NCBI RefSeq assembly: GCF_963678635.1
Contig: NC_087062.1
Span: 61,233,584-61,297,583 of the forward strand
Direction: 5' to 3'
Length of the DNA: 64,000 nucleotides
From: Symsagittifera roscoffensis
Taxonomy: Eukaryota > Xenacoelomorpha > Acoela > Convolutidae
In this document: piece after piece, positions 1 to 12,032 of the stretch
How positions within the stretch are numbered: the first letter of the stretch is position 1
Layout: each line of letters opens with the position of its first letter
The notes under the pieces: model-generated
The model's database searches: none
The model's input: only the letters and a program-made list of their open reading frames with translations
Told to the model about the DNA's origin: nothing
Translations under genes and position numbers: made by a program

Positions 1-769
1 GGACCTAAATCGAACGCCATTGTCCCAAGTATGTGCGTTACCTCCGCATGTTAAATACGCAGAATTAGTTGTTTGTGTTTCGTCGTCTACGAGCAGCCCC
101 CCGCACCGGAATTTCATGGATAAAAATCGATTATGGAAAACGTTGTCTAAAATGTTGTCATTATGATGTTACTAAATTACCCAATGATGTTACTAAATTA
201 GACACAAAGGCGATGTGGAGCTTTGTATTATTTGCGATCAAACACAAACAAAAAAAAGAGTAGTCGAAAAAGGATGAAAAACGTTGAAAAACTAGGTTAA
301 CCAAAACTTTGGCATGTCTCGATAAAAGGACTATGGGTCCAGCTAAGGCTGGACGTACATAATTGATATTTTTGAATTTGCTATACTGATGTCGGATAAA
401 ATGAGTAGTTTCGAAAGCGGACTTTGCCCAAAACCTTAGTTATTTCTCTACTTATGTTAGAAAAGTAAAAATTTTCGAGAAATTGGAATTTTTCTAAGGA
501 CATAACATTTTTCTTACAAAAAATAAGGAGTCTCCTCTTCACAAAAAAAAAAATTTCTAACAAAAGAGGAGTCACCCAGACTTGAAAGGGCGGTTTTTAT
601 GGACAGTCGAAGAAGGGGTCAAAAGTTTTTTTGATGGCCATATTTTTGATGGCGAAGCCAATTATTAAGGTAGGTTTTCAACAACCTGTTGTTTCGATTA
701 AGCCCTTGATATCAGTAGTGCTAGGCTAGCTATCGAGTCAATTTTACAGGGTAGCTTTATATATCCCAA
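1..769. other. AT-rich stretch without a recognisable gene
   Basis: No supported gene is visible. Positions 1-60 resemble the tRNA-like segment seen near 18.5 kb (a CGAAC block followed by a CCATTG...TCCCAA block and a GCGTTACCTC-like block), so the window probably opens inside a member of that dispersed repeat. The short open frames here are AT-rich and look like chance. Confidence 0.4.
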
Positions 770-1210
770 TAATTCGACTGAACCCAAAATCTCAGATTGG
801 GGAGGATATTTCTCGGGAAAAGCCAAAAAATTTCAGAAAAACGGTTAAAAAAATTTAAAACCTTGACGTTTCCCAGTTCCATAATCAATGGGTAAAAATT
901 TTGGGCAAATTTGATTCTGCAAAACGACTTCTCACAACCCATTCTTTAGATTGAACCCAAAACTTCAGATTTGGGAGGGTAGTTCTCGGGAAAAGCCAAA
1001 AAGTTTCAAAAACGGTAAAATTTTTAAAACCTTGACGTTTCCCAGTGCCAAAACCGTTGGGTAAAATTTTTGGGCAAATTTGATTCTGCAAAACAGCTTC
1101 TCACAACCCATTATTTAGATTGAACCCAAAACTTCAGATTTGCAAGGGTAGTTTTCTAGAAAAGTCGAAAAGTATCAAAAAAACCGTAAAAATTACCAAA
1201 ATTGACTTTT
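770..1210. repeat. Tandem repeat of about 172 bp, about 2.5 units
   Basis: The block GAACCCAAAAnnTCAGATT recurs at about 779, 952 and 1123, giving periods of about 173 and 171 bp. Each unit also holds a TTCTCGGGAAAAGCCAAAAA-like block, an ACCTTGACGTTTCCCAGT block and a GATTCTGCAAAAC block ending in CTTCTCACAACCCATT. A weaker fourth start appears near 1290. The open frames on the - strand here are by-products of the repeat. Confidence 0.75.
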
Positions 1211-1993
1211 CCGAAGGCAATAACTTTTTGTATAGAGAAAAACTGGGACTTCCCTCTAAACTAAGACAGATTCTTAACACCCACTACCTCCATTGAATCT
1301 ACAACCTCAGATTTCGCAAGTTCAACCATGAAAAAGTGGGGGAGGGGGTGTACACATATAGGCAGATAAAAAATTGTGAAACGTAAATTTGAAAACAAGA
1401 TAACTATTTTCTAAGCCAAAGTAAACCTAGTTTTATTTGATGCAACGTGTAACAGGCCAAAAGCAGCTGTTAAATTTTGAATATAATGAGCTGTTTATAC
1501 TGAAAATTTTCCGAATAATTTACGAAAAAATATTAAAATCTAATATAATTGATAGTAATCGATTAAAATGAATTTTATTCATATGATAATAATTAAGATT
1601 ATAATCCATTTTTAATCAATTATAATCAAACTATTTTGAATTTTATAGATTGACAATGAGAATCTACTAAAATCGATTATTATCCATGAACCACCAGTGC
1701 GCGAGACAAATTGGATCTCATAGCTAGTCAAACGCGTCCGCTAGGCTGAAAAAAAAACGACTTGGGAAATTTATCTATTTAGCCGCAAGTTATTTTGCGC
1801 AATCTTCAGAAACGAATTGTAAAAATGCAACTAACGCAAAATGTCCGTTAAGACCACGCGTTAGCAACCGAACGGTCTTGCCTCTGCCGGTAGTTGTCTC
1901 AGCAGGAAATTATTTATTTCACAACAATAACTTTCACGGCATAACCTGGTGCGGTAACGAAGATGTTAACGTGGTTTGGTATCTTAGGCAGCC

Positions 1994-2057
1994 ATGAAAT
2001 TTACTTTGCTTTTGGCCTGTACAATTATGAACTTTTTTTTCTCGTCAATACTAGCAA
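1994..2057 (+). CDS. Possible first exon encoding a signal peptide
   Basis: An ATG at 1994 opens 21 codons with a typical signal-peptide layout: one Lys at residue 2, then a long hydrophobic run rich in Leu, Phe and Ile, ending with small residues (SSILA). It stops exactly at a strong splice donor, A|GTAAGT at 2058, leaving phase 1. No exon that clearly follows it was recognised. Because it lies on the same strand upstream of the ion-channel exons that begin at 11,101, it could be exon 1 of that receptor, but the ligand-binding domain exons that should lie between were not found, so this link is an inference. It could also belong to another secreted protein or be chance. Confidence 0.35.
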
Positions 2058-2562
2058 GTAAGTGAAAATTGTTATAATCAGCCAAAAAGTTCGTTAGAAT
2101 AGTTGCTGACCGGATTAATATGATTTACTAAATAGAAAACCGCTGCTTATTGCATGCTTAATCCAATAAATTATGTGTTATTGTGTTAAAGAATATCGCT
2201 CCGAAGAAAGCGAGGAGTATATATGGTTTATGTAATTTTTCTTCAAGACATTTTGGATGATAGGAGTAATAGATTTTGACTGATTTTAAGAACGAACTCA
2301 AGATCTAAATGACCAAAAATAGAAAAAACCGATGTTTTTTTTGTGAATTTTGGTGGTTCATAACTGCCAGATTGCGCGCATTTAGTCTGCGCTTTCTTAC
2401 CAGTTTTATATCCACAGCACATATGCAGTGAGCAAGCCCGCGCATAAAATTTGTTCGAATTGAGGCAGGCGAGCTACTGTAATTAGATCGAAGGAGACGA
2501 AATTTTGATCAATGAAGATTCAATACCACTGGCGCATGCATCTACAAAATTATCGCGTCTGC
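2058..2562. other. Non-coding stretch; no supported gene
   Basis: Mixed AT-rich sequence between the possible signal-peptide exon and the 1.6-kb array. A short open frame at about 2488-2570, preceded by TTAG, could be a small exon, but nothing in it is recognisable. Confidence 0.3.
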
Positions 2563-3076
2563 TGACTTTTGATTTCATATGAGCCAAAGGTAAAATGATT
2601 CAATGATTCTGTTAAACTAATTGTTAACCCGAAATTATATATTCCAGTTTGATAACGCTTGCTAATCCCAAACGTAAAACCCAAATAGCCAAAAACAACT
2701 TCAGAAAAAAATGAATGAAATTATTCAACTTCAGACTTTTACGAATTACAAAACAACTTTCAGTAATAGTAAAAATGGTTTAAATAAAAAAAACCTTGGA
2801 AATTAGGCTGAAAATTATAAAAATTGCATTGAGAAAAAAAAACGGAAAATGAGCCGACGGATATAAGGACGAAAGCCAAGAATTCGAAAATTTTCATATT
2901 TTTTTTCGATAAGTTCGGTAGAATTTTTTTTAACACATACATGCCTGCAGTTGGTAGCTCCTACGATTATTTAGTGCTTGCGATGTCAGCGCAGCCTGCA
3001 GTTGAAAGTAAAAGAAAGACGTATTTTGTAAGAAAAGTTGTTTACGCGAAAAAAATTTAGTTCCCGATTACAATTA

Positions 3077-3094
3077 CACTTGCTATAGCAAGTG
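3077..3094. repeat. Perfect 18-bp palindrome, repeated in each unit
   Basis: CACTTGCTATAGCAAGTG is its own reverse complement. It recurs at 4677-4694 and 6304-6321, and in a form with one changed arm near 7925. Conservation at one fixed site in the unit suggests a structural or protein-binding role, but nothing shows which. Confidence 0.8.
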
Positions 3095-3182
3095 AAATAA
3101 TTTTCTCAAATTTATCCAGGCAGTTTTTGCGCAATCCTAATTGCCTTAAAGGATCCAAACTGTATTAGTTAAGATGCTTAAA

Positions 3183-3268
3183 CTCAATTGGTCTACATAA
3201 GAGCCTCAACTTAATTGATCTACATAAGAGCCTCAACTTAATTGGTCTACATAAGAGCCTCAACAATT
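3183..3268. repeat. 27-bp minisatellite inside the 1.6-kb units
   Basis: TTGGTCTACATAAGAGCCTC recurs three times with a 27-bp period here. The same block occurs at about 4780-4890 and 6407-6517 (four copies each) and 8034-8113 (three copies), always at the same place in the large unit. Copy number therefore varies between units. Confidence 0.85.
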
Positions 3269-3851
3269 GACCAGGCAGTTTTTTTTGCTTAACTCCTGAT
3301 TGCCTAAAAGGAGCCAGAAATGAACCAATGTTCGGGCAAAAGTTTTTGTGGTCCGAAATTTGGAAATAAAAATGCTCTAAATCAATTCTTGTGAAGTTCT
3401 AAGCAGCTTGTATTTGATCGACTTTTGATGTAATATCAACCTAATTTGAAGAAAATTTCGTCATAATTGCTTATACGAAAACTCAAAATTGGTCTGATAA
3501 AAAAACCCACCCTAAGCATTAAAGTTCTCTCACTTTCTTTGACATTACAAAAAATTTTTGCTTTATAACTTATTAGGAGCAGTCTAGATACCAACTGCTT
3601 TTTGGGAAATGCTTTGAATAGTTGGGAAATAATTTTCTTTCAATCCATTTGAAAGAAAAATGGGCTAAACCAGTAATTGGATCGAACCCCGTAAACAAAA
3701 CTGTTGTCATAAAAAATTTTTAGCTTCTAAGCTTTCACGACCTATCTCCCTAAATCCCTAAAAAGCATCAAAAAAAAATGTTGCCCACAAAAATGTGCAA
3801 AATACGATGACTACGCCAAATTAATACAAGTCAAAACAGTTTTAAAAAGAG

Positions 3852-3868
3852 GCGAAGCAGAGCTTCGC
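3852..3868. repeat. Hairpin GCGAAGC-AGA-GCTTCGC, dispersed family
   Basis: A perfect 7-bp stem with a 3-base loop, followed by a CACTTGCGATAC block. The same hairpin occurs at 5476-5492 and 7103-7119 inside the array, in altered form at 9074-9090, and again at 18,224-18,240. It marks a dispersed repeat family that exists outside the array. Confidence 0.75.
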
Positions 3869-6800
3869 ATCACTTGCGATACAAAAATATATGACTATGA
3901 TTACCACCAAATGAATAGACAAATCAAAATTTGAAGAAAATAAAAATTAAAAATAAACTTTTTTTTTTGTCAAAGCGAGTTATAAAAATTGGAAGAACGA
4001 ACAAAAATTCCTGAAAAAAAAACCTGCAACATTAGAAACTTTAAACAGAGCTTTCAAAAAGCTTAAAAGAAACCGAACCTTTCTGCGGGACCTAAGCCGA
4101 CAAGAATTTGTCGATATAGGCAGGTGTGTAACCTCTTTGCCACAAGAGCGAATTAACGTCTGACTTTTGATTTCAAATGAGCCAAAGATAAAATGATTCA
4201 GTGATTCTGTTTAACTAATTGTTAACCCGAAATTATATATTCCAGTTTGATAATGCTTGCTAATCCCAAGCGTAAAACCCAAATAGCCAAAAACAACTTT
4301 AGAAAAAAATGAAAGAAATTATTCAACTTCAGACTTTTACGAATTACAAAACAACTTTCAGTTATAGCAAAAATGGTTTAATTAAAAAAAACCATGGAAA
4401 TTAGGCTGAAATTTATAAAAAAAAAAAGCATTGAGAAAAAAACGGAAAATGAGCCGACGGATATAAGGACGAAAGCCAAGAATCCGAAAATTTTCATTTT
4501 TTTTTCAATAAGTTTGGTAGAAAATTTTTTTAAACACATACATGCCTGCAGTTGATAGCTCCTACGATTATTTAGTGCTTGCGATGTCAGCGCAGCCTGC
4601 ACTTGAAAGTAAATGCAGGACGAATTTTGTAAGAAAAGTTGTTTACGCGAAAAAATTTAGTTCCCGATTACAAGTACACTTGCTATAGCAAGTGAAATAA
4701 TTTTCTCAAATTTATCCAGGCAGTATTTGCGCAACCCTAATTGCCTTAAGGGATCCAAACTGTATCAGTTAAGATGCTTAAAACTAATAGGTCTACATAA
4801 GAGCCTCAACATAATTGGTCTACAAAAGACCCTCAACTTAATTGGTCTACATAAGAGCCTCAACTTAATTGGTCTACATAAGAGCCTCAACAATTGACGA
4901 GGCAGTTTTTTTTTGCCCAACTTCTGATTGCCTAAAAGAAGCAAAAATGAACCAATTTTCGGGCAAAATTTTTCGGTCCGAAATTCGGAAATTCAAATGC
5001 ACTAAATCAATTCTTGTAAAATTCTAAGCAGCTTGTATTTGATCGACTTTTGATGTAGTATCAACCTAATTTGAAGAAATATTCGTCATAACTGCTTATA
5101 CGAAAACTCAAAATTGGTCTGATAAAAAAACCCATCCTAAGCATTAAAGTTCTCTCACTTTCTTTGACATTACAAAAAAATTTTGCTTTATAACTTATTA
5201 GGAGCAGTCTAGATACCAACTGCTTTTTGGGAAATGCTTTGAATAGTTGGGGAATGCTTTTCTTTCAATCCATTTGAAAGAAAAATGGGCTGAACCAGTA
5301 ATTGAATCAAACACCGTAAGCAAAACTGTTGTCATAAAAAATTTTCAGTTTCTAAGCTTTTACGACCCATCTCCCCAAATCCCTAAAAAGCATCAAAAAA
5401 AATTTTGCCCACAAAAATGTGCAAAACACGATAACTACGCCGAATTAAAACAAGTCAAAACAGTTTTTAAAAGAGGCGAAGCAGAGCTTCGCATCACTTG
5501 CGATACAAAAATATATGACTATGATTACCACCAAATGAATAGACAAATCAAAATTTGAAGAAAAAAAACATAACAAAAAAAAACGTTTTTTTTTTGTCAA
5601 AGCGAGTTATAAAAATTGGAAGAACGAACAAAAATTCCTGAAAAAAAAACCTGCAACATTAGAAACTTTAAAAAGAGCTTTCAAAAAGCTTAAAAGAAAC
5701 CGAACCTTTCTGCGGGACCTAAGCCGACAAGAATTTGTCGATATAGGCAGGTGTGTAACCTCTTTGCCACAAGAGCGAATTAACGTCTGACTTTTGATTT
5801 CAAATGAGCCAAAGATAAAATGATTCAGTGATTCTGTTAAACTAATTGTTAACCCGAAATTATATATTCCAGTTTGATAATGCTTGCTAATCCCAAGCGT
5901 AAAACCCAAATAGCCAAAAACAACTTTAGAAAAAAATGAAAGAAATTATTCAACTTCAGACTTTTACGAATTACAAAACAACTTTCAGTTATAGCAAAAA
6001 TGGTTTAATTAAAAAAAACCATGGAAATTAGGCTGAAATTTATAAAAAAAAAAAGCATTGAGAAAAAAACGGAAAATGAGCCGACGGATATAAGGACGAA
6101 AGCCAAGAATCCAAAAATTTTCATTTTTTTTTCAATAAGTTTGGTAGAAAATTTTTTTAAACACATACATGCCTGCAGTTGATAGCTCCTACGATTATTT
6201 AGTGCTTGCGATGTCAGCGCAGCCTGCACTTGAAAGTAAATGCAGGACGAATTTTGTAAGAAAAGTTGTTTACGCGAAAAAATTTAGTTCCCGATTACAA
6301 GTACACTTGCTATAGCAAGTGAAATAATTTTCTCAAATTTATCCAGGCAGTATTTGCGCAACCCTAATTGCCTTAAGGGATCCAAACTGTATCAGTTAAG
6401 ATGCTTAAAACTAATAGGTCTACATAAGAGCCTCAACATAATTGGTCTACAAAAGACCCTCAACTTAATTGGTCTACATAAGAGCCTCAACTTAATTGGT
6501 CTACATAAGAGCCTCAACAATTGACGAGGCAGTTTTTTTTTGCCCAACTTCTGATTGCCTAAAAGAAGCAAAAATGAACCAATTTTCGGGCAAAATTTTT
6601 CGGTCCGAAATTCGGAAATTCAAATGCACTAAATCAATTCTTGTAAAATTCTAAGCAGCTTGTATTTGATCGACTTTTGATGTAGTATCAACCTAATTTG
6701 AAGAAATATTCGTCATAACTGCTTATACGAAAACTCAAAATTGGTCTGATAAAAAAACCCATCCTAAGCATTAAAGTTCTCTCACTTTCTTTGACATTAC

Positions 6801-8470
6801 AAAAAAATTTTGCTTTATAACTTATTAGGAGCAGTCTAGATACCAACTGCTTTTTGGGAAATGCTTTGAATAGTTGGGGAATGCTTTTCTTTCAATCCAT
6901 TTGAAAGAAAAATGGGCTGAACCAGTAATTGAATCAAACACCGTAAGCAAAACTGTTGTCATAAAAAATTTTCAGTTTCTAAGCTTTTACGACCCATCTC
7001 CCCAAATCCCTAAAAAGCATCAAAAAAAATTTTGCCCACAAAAATGTGCAAAACACGATAACTACGCCGAATTAAAACAAGTCAAAACAGTTTTTAAAAG
7101 AGGCGAAGCAGAGCTTCGCATCACTTGCGATACAAAAATATATGACTATGATTACCACCAAATGAATAGACAAATCAAAATTTGAAGAAAAAAAACATAA
7201 CAAAAAAAACGTTTTTTTTTTGTCAAAGCGAGTTATAAAAATTGGAAGAACGAACAAAAATTCCTGAAAAAAAAAACCTGCAACATTAGAAACTTTAAAA
7301 AGAGCTTTCAAAAAGCTTAAAAGAAACCGAACCTTTCTGCGGGACCTAAGCCGACAAGAATTTGTCGATATAGGCAGGTGTGTAACCTCTTTGCCACAAG
7401 AGCGAATTAACGTCTGACTTTTGATTTCAAATGAGCCAAAGATAAAATGATTCAGTGATTCTGTTAAACTAATTGTTAACCCGAAATTATATATTCCAGT
7501 TTGATAATGCTTGCTAATCCCAAGCGTAAAACCCAAATAGCCAAAAACAACTTTAGAAAAAAATGAAAGAAATTATTCAACTTCAGACTTTTACGAATTA
7601 CAAAACAATTTTCAGTTATAGCAAAAATGGTTTAATTAAAAAAACTTTGGAAATTAGGCTGAAAATGATAAAAATTGCATTTAGAAAAAAAACGGAGAAT
7701 GATCCGACGGATATAAGGACAAAAGCCAAAAATCCGAAAATTTTCATTTTTTTTTCAAAAAGTTTGGTAGAATTTTTTTTAACACATACATGCCTGCAGT
7801 TGGTAGCTCCTACGATTATTTAGTGCTTGCGATGTCAGCGCAGCCTGCACTTGAAAGTAAATGCAGGACGTATTTTGTAAGAAAAGTTGTTTACGCGAAA
7901 AATATTTAGTTCCCGATTACAAGTACAATTGCTATAGCAAGTGAAATAATTTTCTCAAATTTATCCAGGCAGTTTTTGCGCAGTCCTAATTGCCTTAAAG
8001 GATCCAAACTGTATTAGTTATGATGCTTAAAATCAATTGGTCTACAAAAGAGCCTCAACTTAAATGATCTACATAAGAGCCTCAACTTAATTGGTCTACA
8101 TAAGAGCCTCAACAATTGACCAGGCAGTTTTTTTTGCTTAACTCCTGATTGCCTAAAAGGAGCTTAAAATGAACCAATTTGCGGGCAAAAATTTTTGTGG
8201 TCCGAAATTCGGAAATTAAAATGCACTAAATCAATTCTTGTAAAATTCTAAGCAGCTTGTATTTGATCGACTTTTAATGTAATATCAACCTAATTTGAAG
8301 AAAATGTCGTCATAATTGCTTATACGAAAACTCAAAATTGGTCTGACAAAAAAACCCACCCTAAGCATAAAAGTTCTCTCACTTTCTTTTACATTAAAAA
8401 AATTTTTCTTTATAACTTATTAGGAGCAGTCTAGATACCAACTGCTTTTTGGGGAATGCTTTGAATTGCA

Positions 8471-11100
8471 AAGCCAGTTTCTTCTATATTGTTTCGCTTG
8501 TTACGCTCAATTCCAATTCGTTCATCAAAATAAGGCAGGCTTTTCATACTAGTTTTTTGGCCCGCCAATTTTTGGTAGTACATTCGATGACCCCATATAT
8601 GCGTAGTCTCAAATAACTTCAGTGAAATGCTCATTCAGTCGCAAACTATTTTTGCACATCAACCACCTTCACAATCAATCCGAGCAATTCAGGGCAACCT
8701 TTCCGTCAAAAATGCATCAATAAAAAAATCAAAATTGGTTGGTCTGAATAAAAAAACACTCGGTGCAAAAAAAATTTGTCAATTAAATAAAAAATCGAAA
8801 TGGGTCTGAATAAAAAACACCGTGAGCAAAAAAAGGTCATTTACTTCGAAAAACGTTTAAAAAAAATTCAACATAAATTATTATGATCAGTCTAGACATT
8901 TAACTGCTTTCTGGAGAAAGTTTCGACTTGCCAATCTTGTTTCTTCTACTTAACTTTTCGCTGGTTACTCGCGACTTGTTTATAAAACTTGTGCAGTATT
9001 TTCATACTGATAAATTTAGTTTTTCCTCCCTTTTGATCCACTTAAATTGGGCAACTAAGGTCAAGATTTAGAGGCGAAACAGAGCTTTGCGCTACTTGCT
9101 ATACAGAAATGAATGACTACCACTAAAAGCATATGAAATGACAACTCTAAAATTGAAAAAAAAAACTTTTGTCATTTCCCATAAAAAAATATATAAACAT
9201 TGCAAAATAAGCCAAAAAATTCTGGGACAAACTTACCTGTATCATAGGAAAACTGACAAAGAATTTTTGGAATACCAGGCAGAAGCCGAACCTTCAAAAA
9301 AATTCATTTATACGGGAAGTAAGCCGAGCAAAATAAGGAGACAGACGACAGTCTAAAACAACAAAAAACTTCCAATTTGCAAAAAAAGTCCCGACCGGAA
9401 TAGAATTCCCGAGCTTTGTCGCTGCAACCATGGGTAATACCACTGTGTCTGATGCGCTGAATAATCCTTGAATTTGAATATATAGTGCAAGTAAAACACC
9501 CGTAACTTTTCACGTGCGATTTCTGTGAACAAAGTTAGTTATGTGAGAAAAATCTAGTACCCGGTTGCAGCACACTTTCTAACCGCAAAGGTAAAAAAAT
9601 CTTTGGATAACTTGACACAGAGGTAAAGCTGCGCTTCGTAAACACTAGCATAAATGACAAAAATGTACCCCCATAAAAAGAAATAAAAAATCCAAAAATC
9701 GCTTGAAAGTTTTTTTCTTTTCAATTTGCAAGTTTTAGCGAGTATAAAAAGCGTGAAAAAGCCTTTCACCTTGTTATATTCTTGATATTGAATTTAATTA
9801 TCAATTGTATAAAACTTCTAGAAAAAAAACAACCAGCAAATAATCCGACAAAAATTGAGCCGAAATCAATCTAAAACAACTAAAAATTTACAACTGAAAT
9901 TTTTGTTACAGGTATATCCAGTAACGCAATACCACTAGCAAATTAATTCTAGGCATTAACGCTAGCCACTGTTAAACGTGCTACGTGCTGAAAAAGGAGA
10001 TCTCGAAATTGGAGATCAATAAGCGTGAAAACACCCTTTCTAACTGCAAGGGTAAAAAATCGCAGACACTAGCGAAAAAATGACAGAGTATCTCCATAAA
10101 GTGAAATAACAAAAAATATTTTTAAAAAACTTGAAAAATGAAACATTTGAGGCGGAATCGATCCTACAAAGAGGAGATTTACAGTCCCCAATCCTCGCAT
10201 ATGAACAACGTGCCCTGCTAATTTGTAAACACTAGCCGCAAATAAAGCAGCTACATATGCTATTAAATGGCCAATGCGATGCAGCGAAAGGGTGACCAAA
10301 TTTAAATAGACTCAATTTTGCACGTGAAAATTTAGAATATAACAAACAGTCATCGACACTAACTTTTCATGTAATAAATTTGAAAACATAAAGCCAAATT
10401 GTTTATAATTTATGCTTTTCAAAAATATTACGAGATATATTGTGTGCGATAATTTCTGAAATCGAGTTTTTATTATTAGTTTTTTTTCGGTTCATTCGAT
10501 AAATGAAAAAAGCATCAACTGTGTTAAGTTATTACTAATCGGATGTCAATTCCTATGCTATAAAAATGCCGTAAAAGTGGCCCAAAAGTCGCCATTTGCG
10601 ACCAATATTTGCGACTTAGGTTGGAAAAAAAGAATAGTCGTACTATAGCACTACTCTCGCTTGAGCTTGCTAGAGCAAAAAAGCGAAGAAATTAAGCAGT
10701 TTTTGTGCAAGCGTGACAAATCCTAGACAATTTGACAGAAGATATTTTAGATGGGGGCTCTAAGTTTCTTCGGTGAAAAAAAATAGCATTCCTCTTGTTT
10801 TGTTTAACAAATGAGAATTTGGTCCAATTCAACCGGATCATTCGTTTAACATAACTATATTTTAGCTGTCATCATAATTAGAAATGACAGGAGAATATCA
10901 CACACTAAATTCGCCGTAGAAATTTTAATATGAAATTAGATTTTGCACCTGTGAGCACCTAATTACAATTGGAATGGTACTTAGTGAAAGCAAGAAGCCA
11001 GTTAACCGCTTGAGCTAGGTCTGTTCATTGAAAGTTGCTCTAATTTGTGAAGCTTCATTAAAATTTCCAACACTAGAGCTAATTCACATATAAATTTCAG
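8471..11100. other. AT-rich region of dispersed repeat fragments
   Basis: No gene is supported. Pieces of the hairpin/tRNA-like family occur at about 9060-9500 in the same internal order as at 18.2-18.7 kb: hairpin, a TAAGCCGA block, an AGACGACAGTCTAAAA block, then a tRNA-like CCGGAATnGAA block. A second tRNA-like segment lies at 10,150-10,238. Two related TTTCTTCTA...CGCTnGTTAC blocks occur near 8470 and 8930. Confidence 0.45.
10150..10238 (-). repeat. tRNA-like segment (tRNA-Tyr-like pseudogene or SINE head)
   Basis: Read on the - strand, it has a 5-bp anticodon-type stem (GGGGA / TCTCC) around the 7-base loop CTGTAAA, giving a GTA anticodon as in tRNA-Tyr, and a B-box-like GGATCGATTCC. 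The acceptor arms do not pair and the T stem is imperfect, so a working tRNA is unlikely. A tRNA pseudogene or the head of a tRNA-derived SINE fits better. Other segments with a B-box on the - strand occur near 9.39 kb and 18.53 kb. Confidence 0.4.
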
Positions 11101-11544
11101 TATTCTGGAGAAGCAGCAGAAGAGGTTGCTAAGTTCCGTCATCCGGAGTGGAATTTAATCTACGTGGACAAAATCCGAGAGGTGCAGGGGTGGGAAGGGT
11201 ACGAAGTGCCCATTCTCAAGTTCAAGTACGCCTTCCACCGACAGTCCAAATACTTCGAGTACACCATGGTGTACCCCACTGTTCTTATATGCCTCATGGC
11301 GTTCATTTCGTTCAACTTACCCAACGACTGTGGCGAAAAAATCGGGTTCTCAATTACCATTTTACTGGCACTGGTTCTCAATTTATGCCTGATTGGAGGC
11401 TACATTCCCCATGCTAGTGTCAACTTCCCCATTATGGCCGAGTTCTTCTTCGGAGGAATCTGTGCTGTGAGCGCATCTGTTGTTCAGAGCGTCATGATTC
11501 TCCTCATGTACCACTCGTCCGAGAAGCCGAAAGAACCCTCCAAA
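11101..11544 (+). CDS. Cys-loop (nicotinic-type) ligand-gated ion channel subunit, TM1-TM3 exon
   Basis: This exon follows AATTTCAG and encodes 148 codons: the end of the extracellular domain, three membrane helices and the start of the cytoplasmic loop. TM1 includes YTMVYPTVLICLMAFISFNL, TM2 follows the GEK triplet (ITILLALVLNLCLIGG), and TM3 starts at FPIMAEFF. The GEK at the cytoplasmic end of TM2 puts Glu at position -1', the hallmark of cation-selective nicotinic receptors, and Leu is kept at 9'. The pre-TM1 region (EWNLI...YEVPILKFKYAF) lacks the adjacent Cys pair of alpha subunits, so a non-alpha or divergent subunit is likely. The donor AAA|GTAAAA at 11,544 ends in phase 0, matching the next exon. 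The Cys-loop and agonist-binding exons were not found upstream. The product would act as part of a pentameric channel in the plasma membrane. Confidence 0.9.
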
Positions 11545-11875
11545 GTAAAAATAAAATTGAAACTCACAGTTCTCACAAGCATCAATAAGTTGAGCACTGT
11601 CTCGCATAACAGCATAGAAAAACATATGAAAGACAGAGGATGTAGCACGGCAACTGCCAAAAGTCATGATAGATTTTTGATTATACGAAATAACTTACAC
11701 TTTTTAAAATTCAGTTCAGACACAAAACTGTTGGGCAATTTAGCAGCTTACCAGTATAGTGATCATTTGAGAGGAGTATGTTAAAAAGTATTTTTCCCAA
11801 CGCTTCATAGAACATTATTCAACTAATAATCACAGAACTGTCTTAACTGTGCTTAAATTTTAGTTCTTTGTTTAG
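11545..11875 (+). other. Intron of the ion channel gene
   Basis: AT-rich sequence from GTAAAA to TTTGTTTAG. The coding frame stays open for about 240 bases past the donor, but it loses resemblance to the receptor family, whereas the MX helix expected after TM3 is found immediately after 11,875. Confidence 0.65.
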
Positions 11876-12032
11876 TTGATGCGAAAAGTGATTTTGGGCT
11901 GGCTTGCCAAAGTGACATTTACGTCTTTGAAAGGACTAGAGAACGATCACATGCTTGAAGACGACAACAGCTCGGAACAAGAAAAGAGCTCAACAAAAGA
12001 AGAAAACGACACTAAGAAAATTTCTGCTTCAG
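11876..12032 (+). CDS. Ion channel subunit, MX helix and cytoplasmic loop exon
   Basis: After TTTAG the frame reads LMRKVILGWLAKVTF, which matches the amphipathic MX helix that follows TM3 in nicotinic receptors, then an acidic, Ser/Glu/Lys-rich loop (EDDNSSEQEKSS). It joins in phase 0 to the exon ending at 11,544. Two donors are close together: CAG|GTCAGG after 12,032, which leaves one base and fits the phase of the 15,522 exon, and CAG|GTACCC after 12,037, which would require another exon. The large cytoplasmic loop is usually the least conserved part of these subunits, so an additional exon between here and 15.5 kb cannot be excluded. Confidence 0.7.

Larger units (their letters stand above)
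2563..8470. repeat. Tandem array of ~1.6 kb units (three full, one partial)
   Basis: Four units are in direct order, starting near 2563, 4158, 5785 and 7412 at a CTGACTTTTGATTTCA block. Units 2 and 3 are offset by 1627 bp and are almost identical, so that a 103-codon + strand frame and a 74-codon - strand frame recur without a residue changed. Unit 1 is about 1595 bp and more diverged. Unit 4 breaks off near 8470. Each unit contains a 27-bp sub-repeat, an 18-bp perfect palindrome and a 17-base hairpin. No known transposase or structural protein is recognisable. The open frames are not supported as genes: they overlap repeat landmarks on both strands. The near identity means recent amplification or an assembly artefact. 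Confidence 0.85.

Noticed and set aside
5247-5558. 103-codon frame repeated exactly in two tandem units
   Set aside because: Identity reflects the recent duplication of DNA. The frame is AT-rich, overlaps a structural hairpin and is broken in units 1 and 4.
10150-10238. Functional tRNA-Tyr gene
   Set aside because: The acceptor arms do not pair and the T stem is imperfect; only the anticodon stem-loop and B-box resemble a tRNA.
11545-11784. Extension of the receptor exon to the stop at 11,784
   Set aside because: Similarity to the receptor family ends at a phase-0 donor, and the expected MX helix follows in the next exon.
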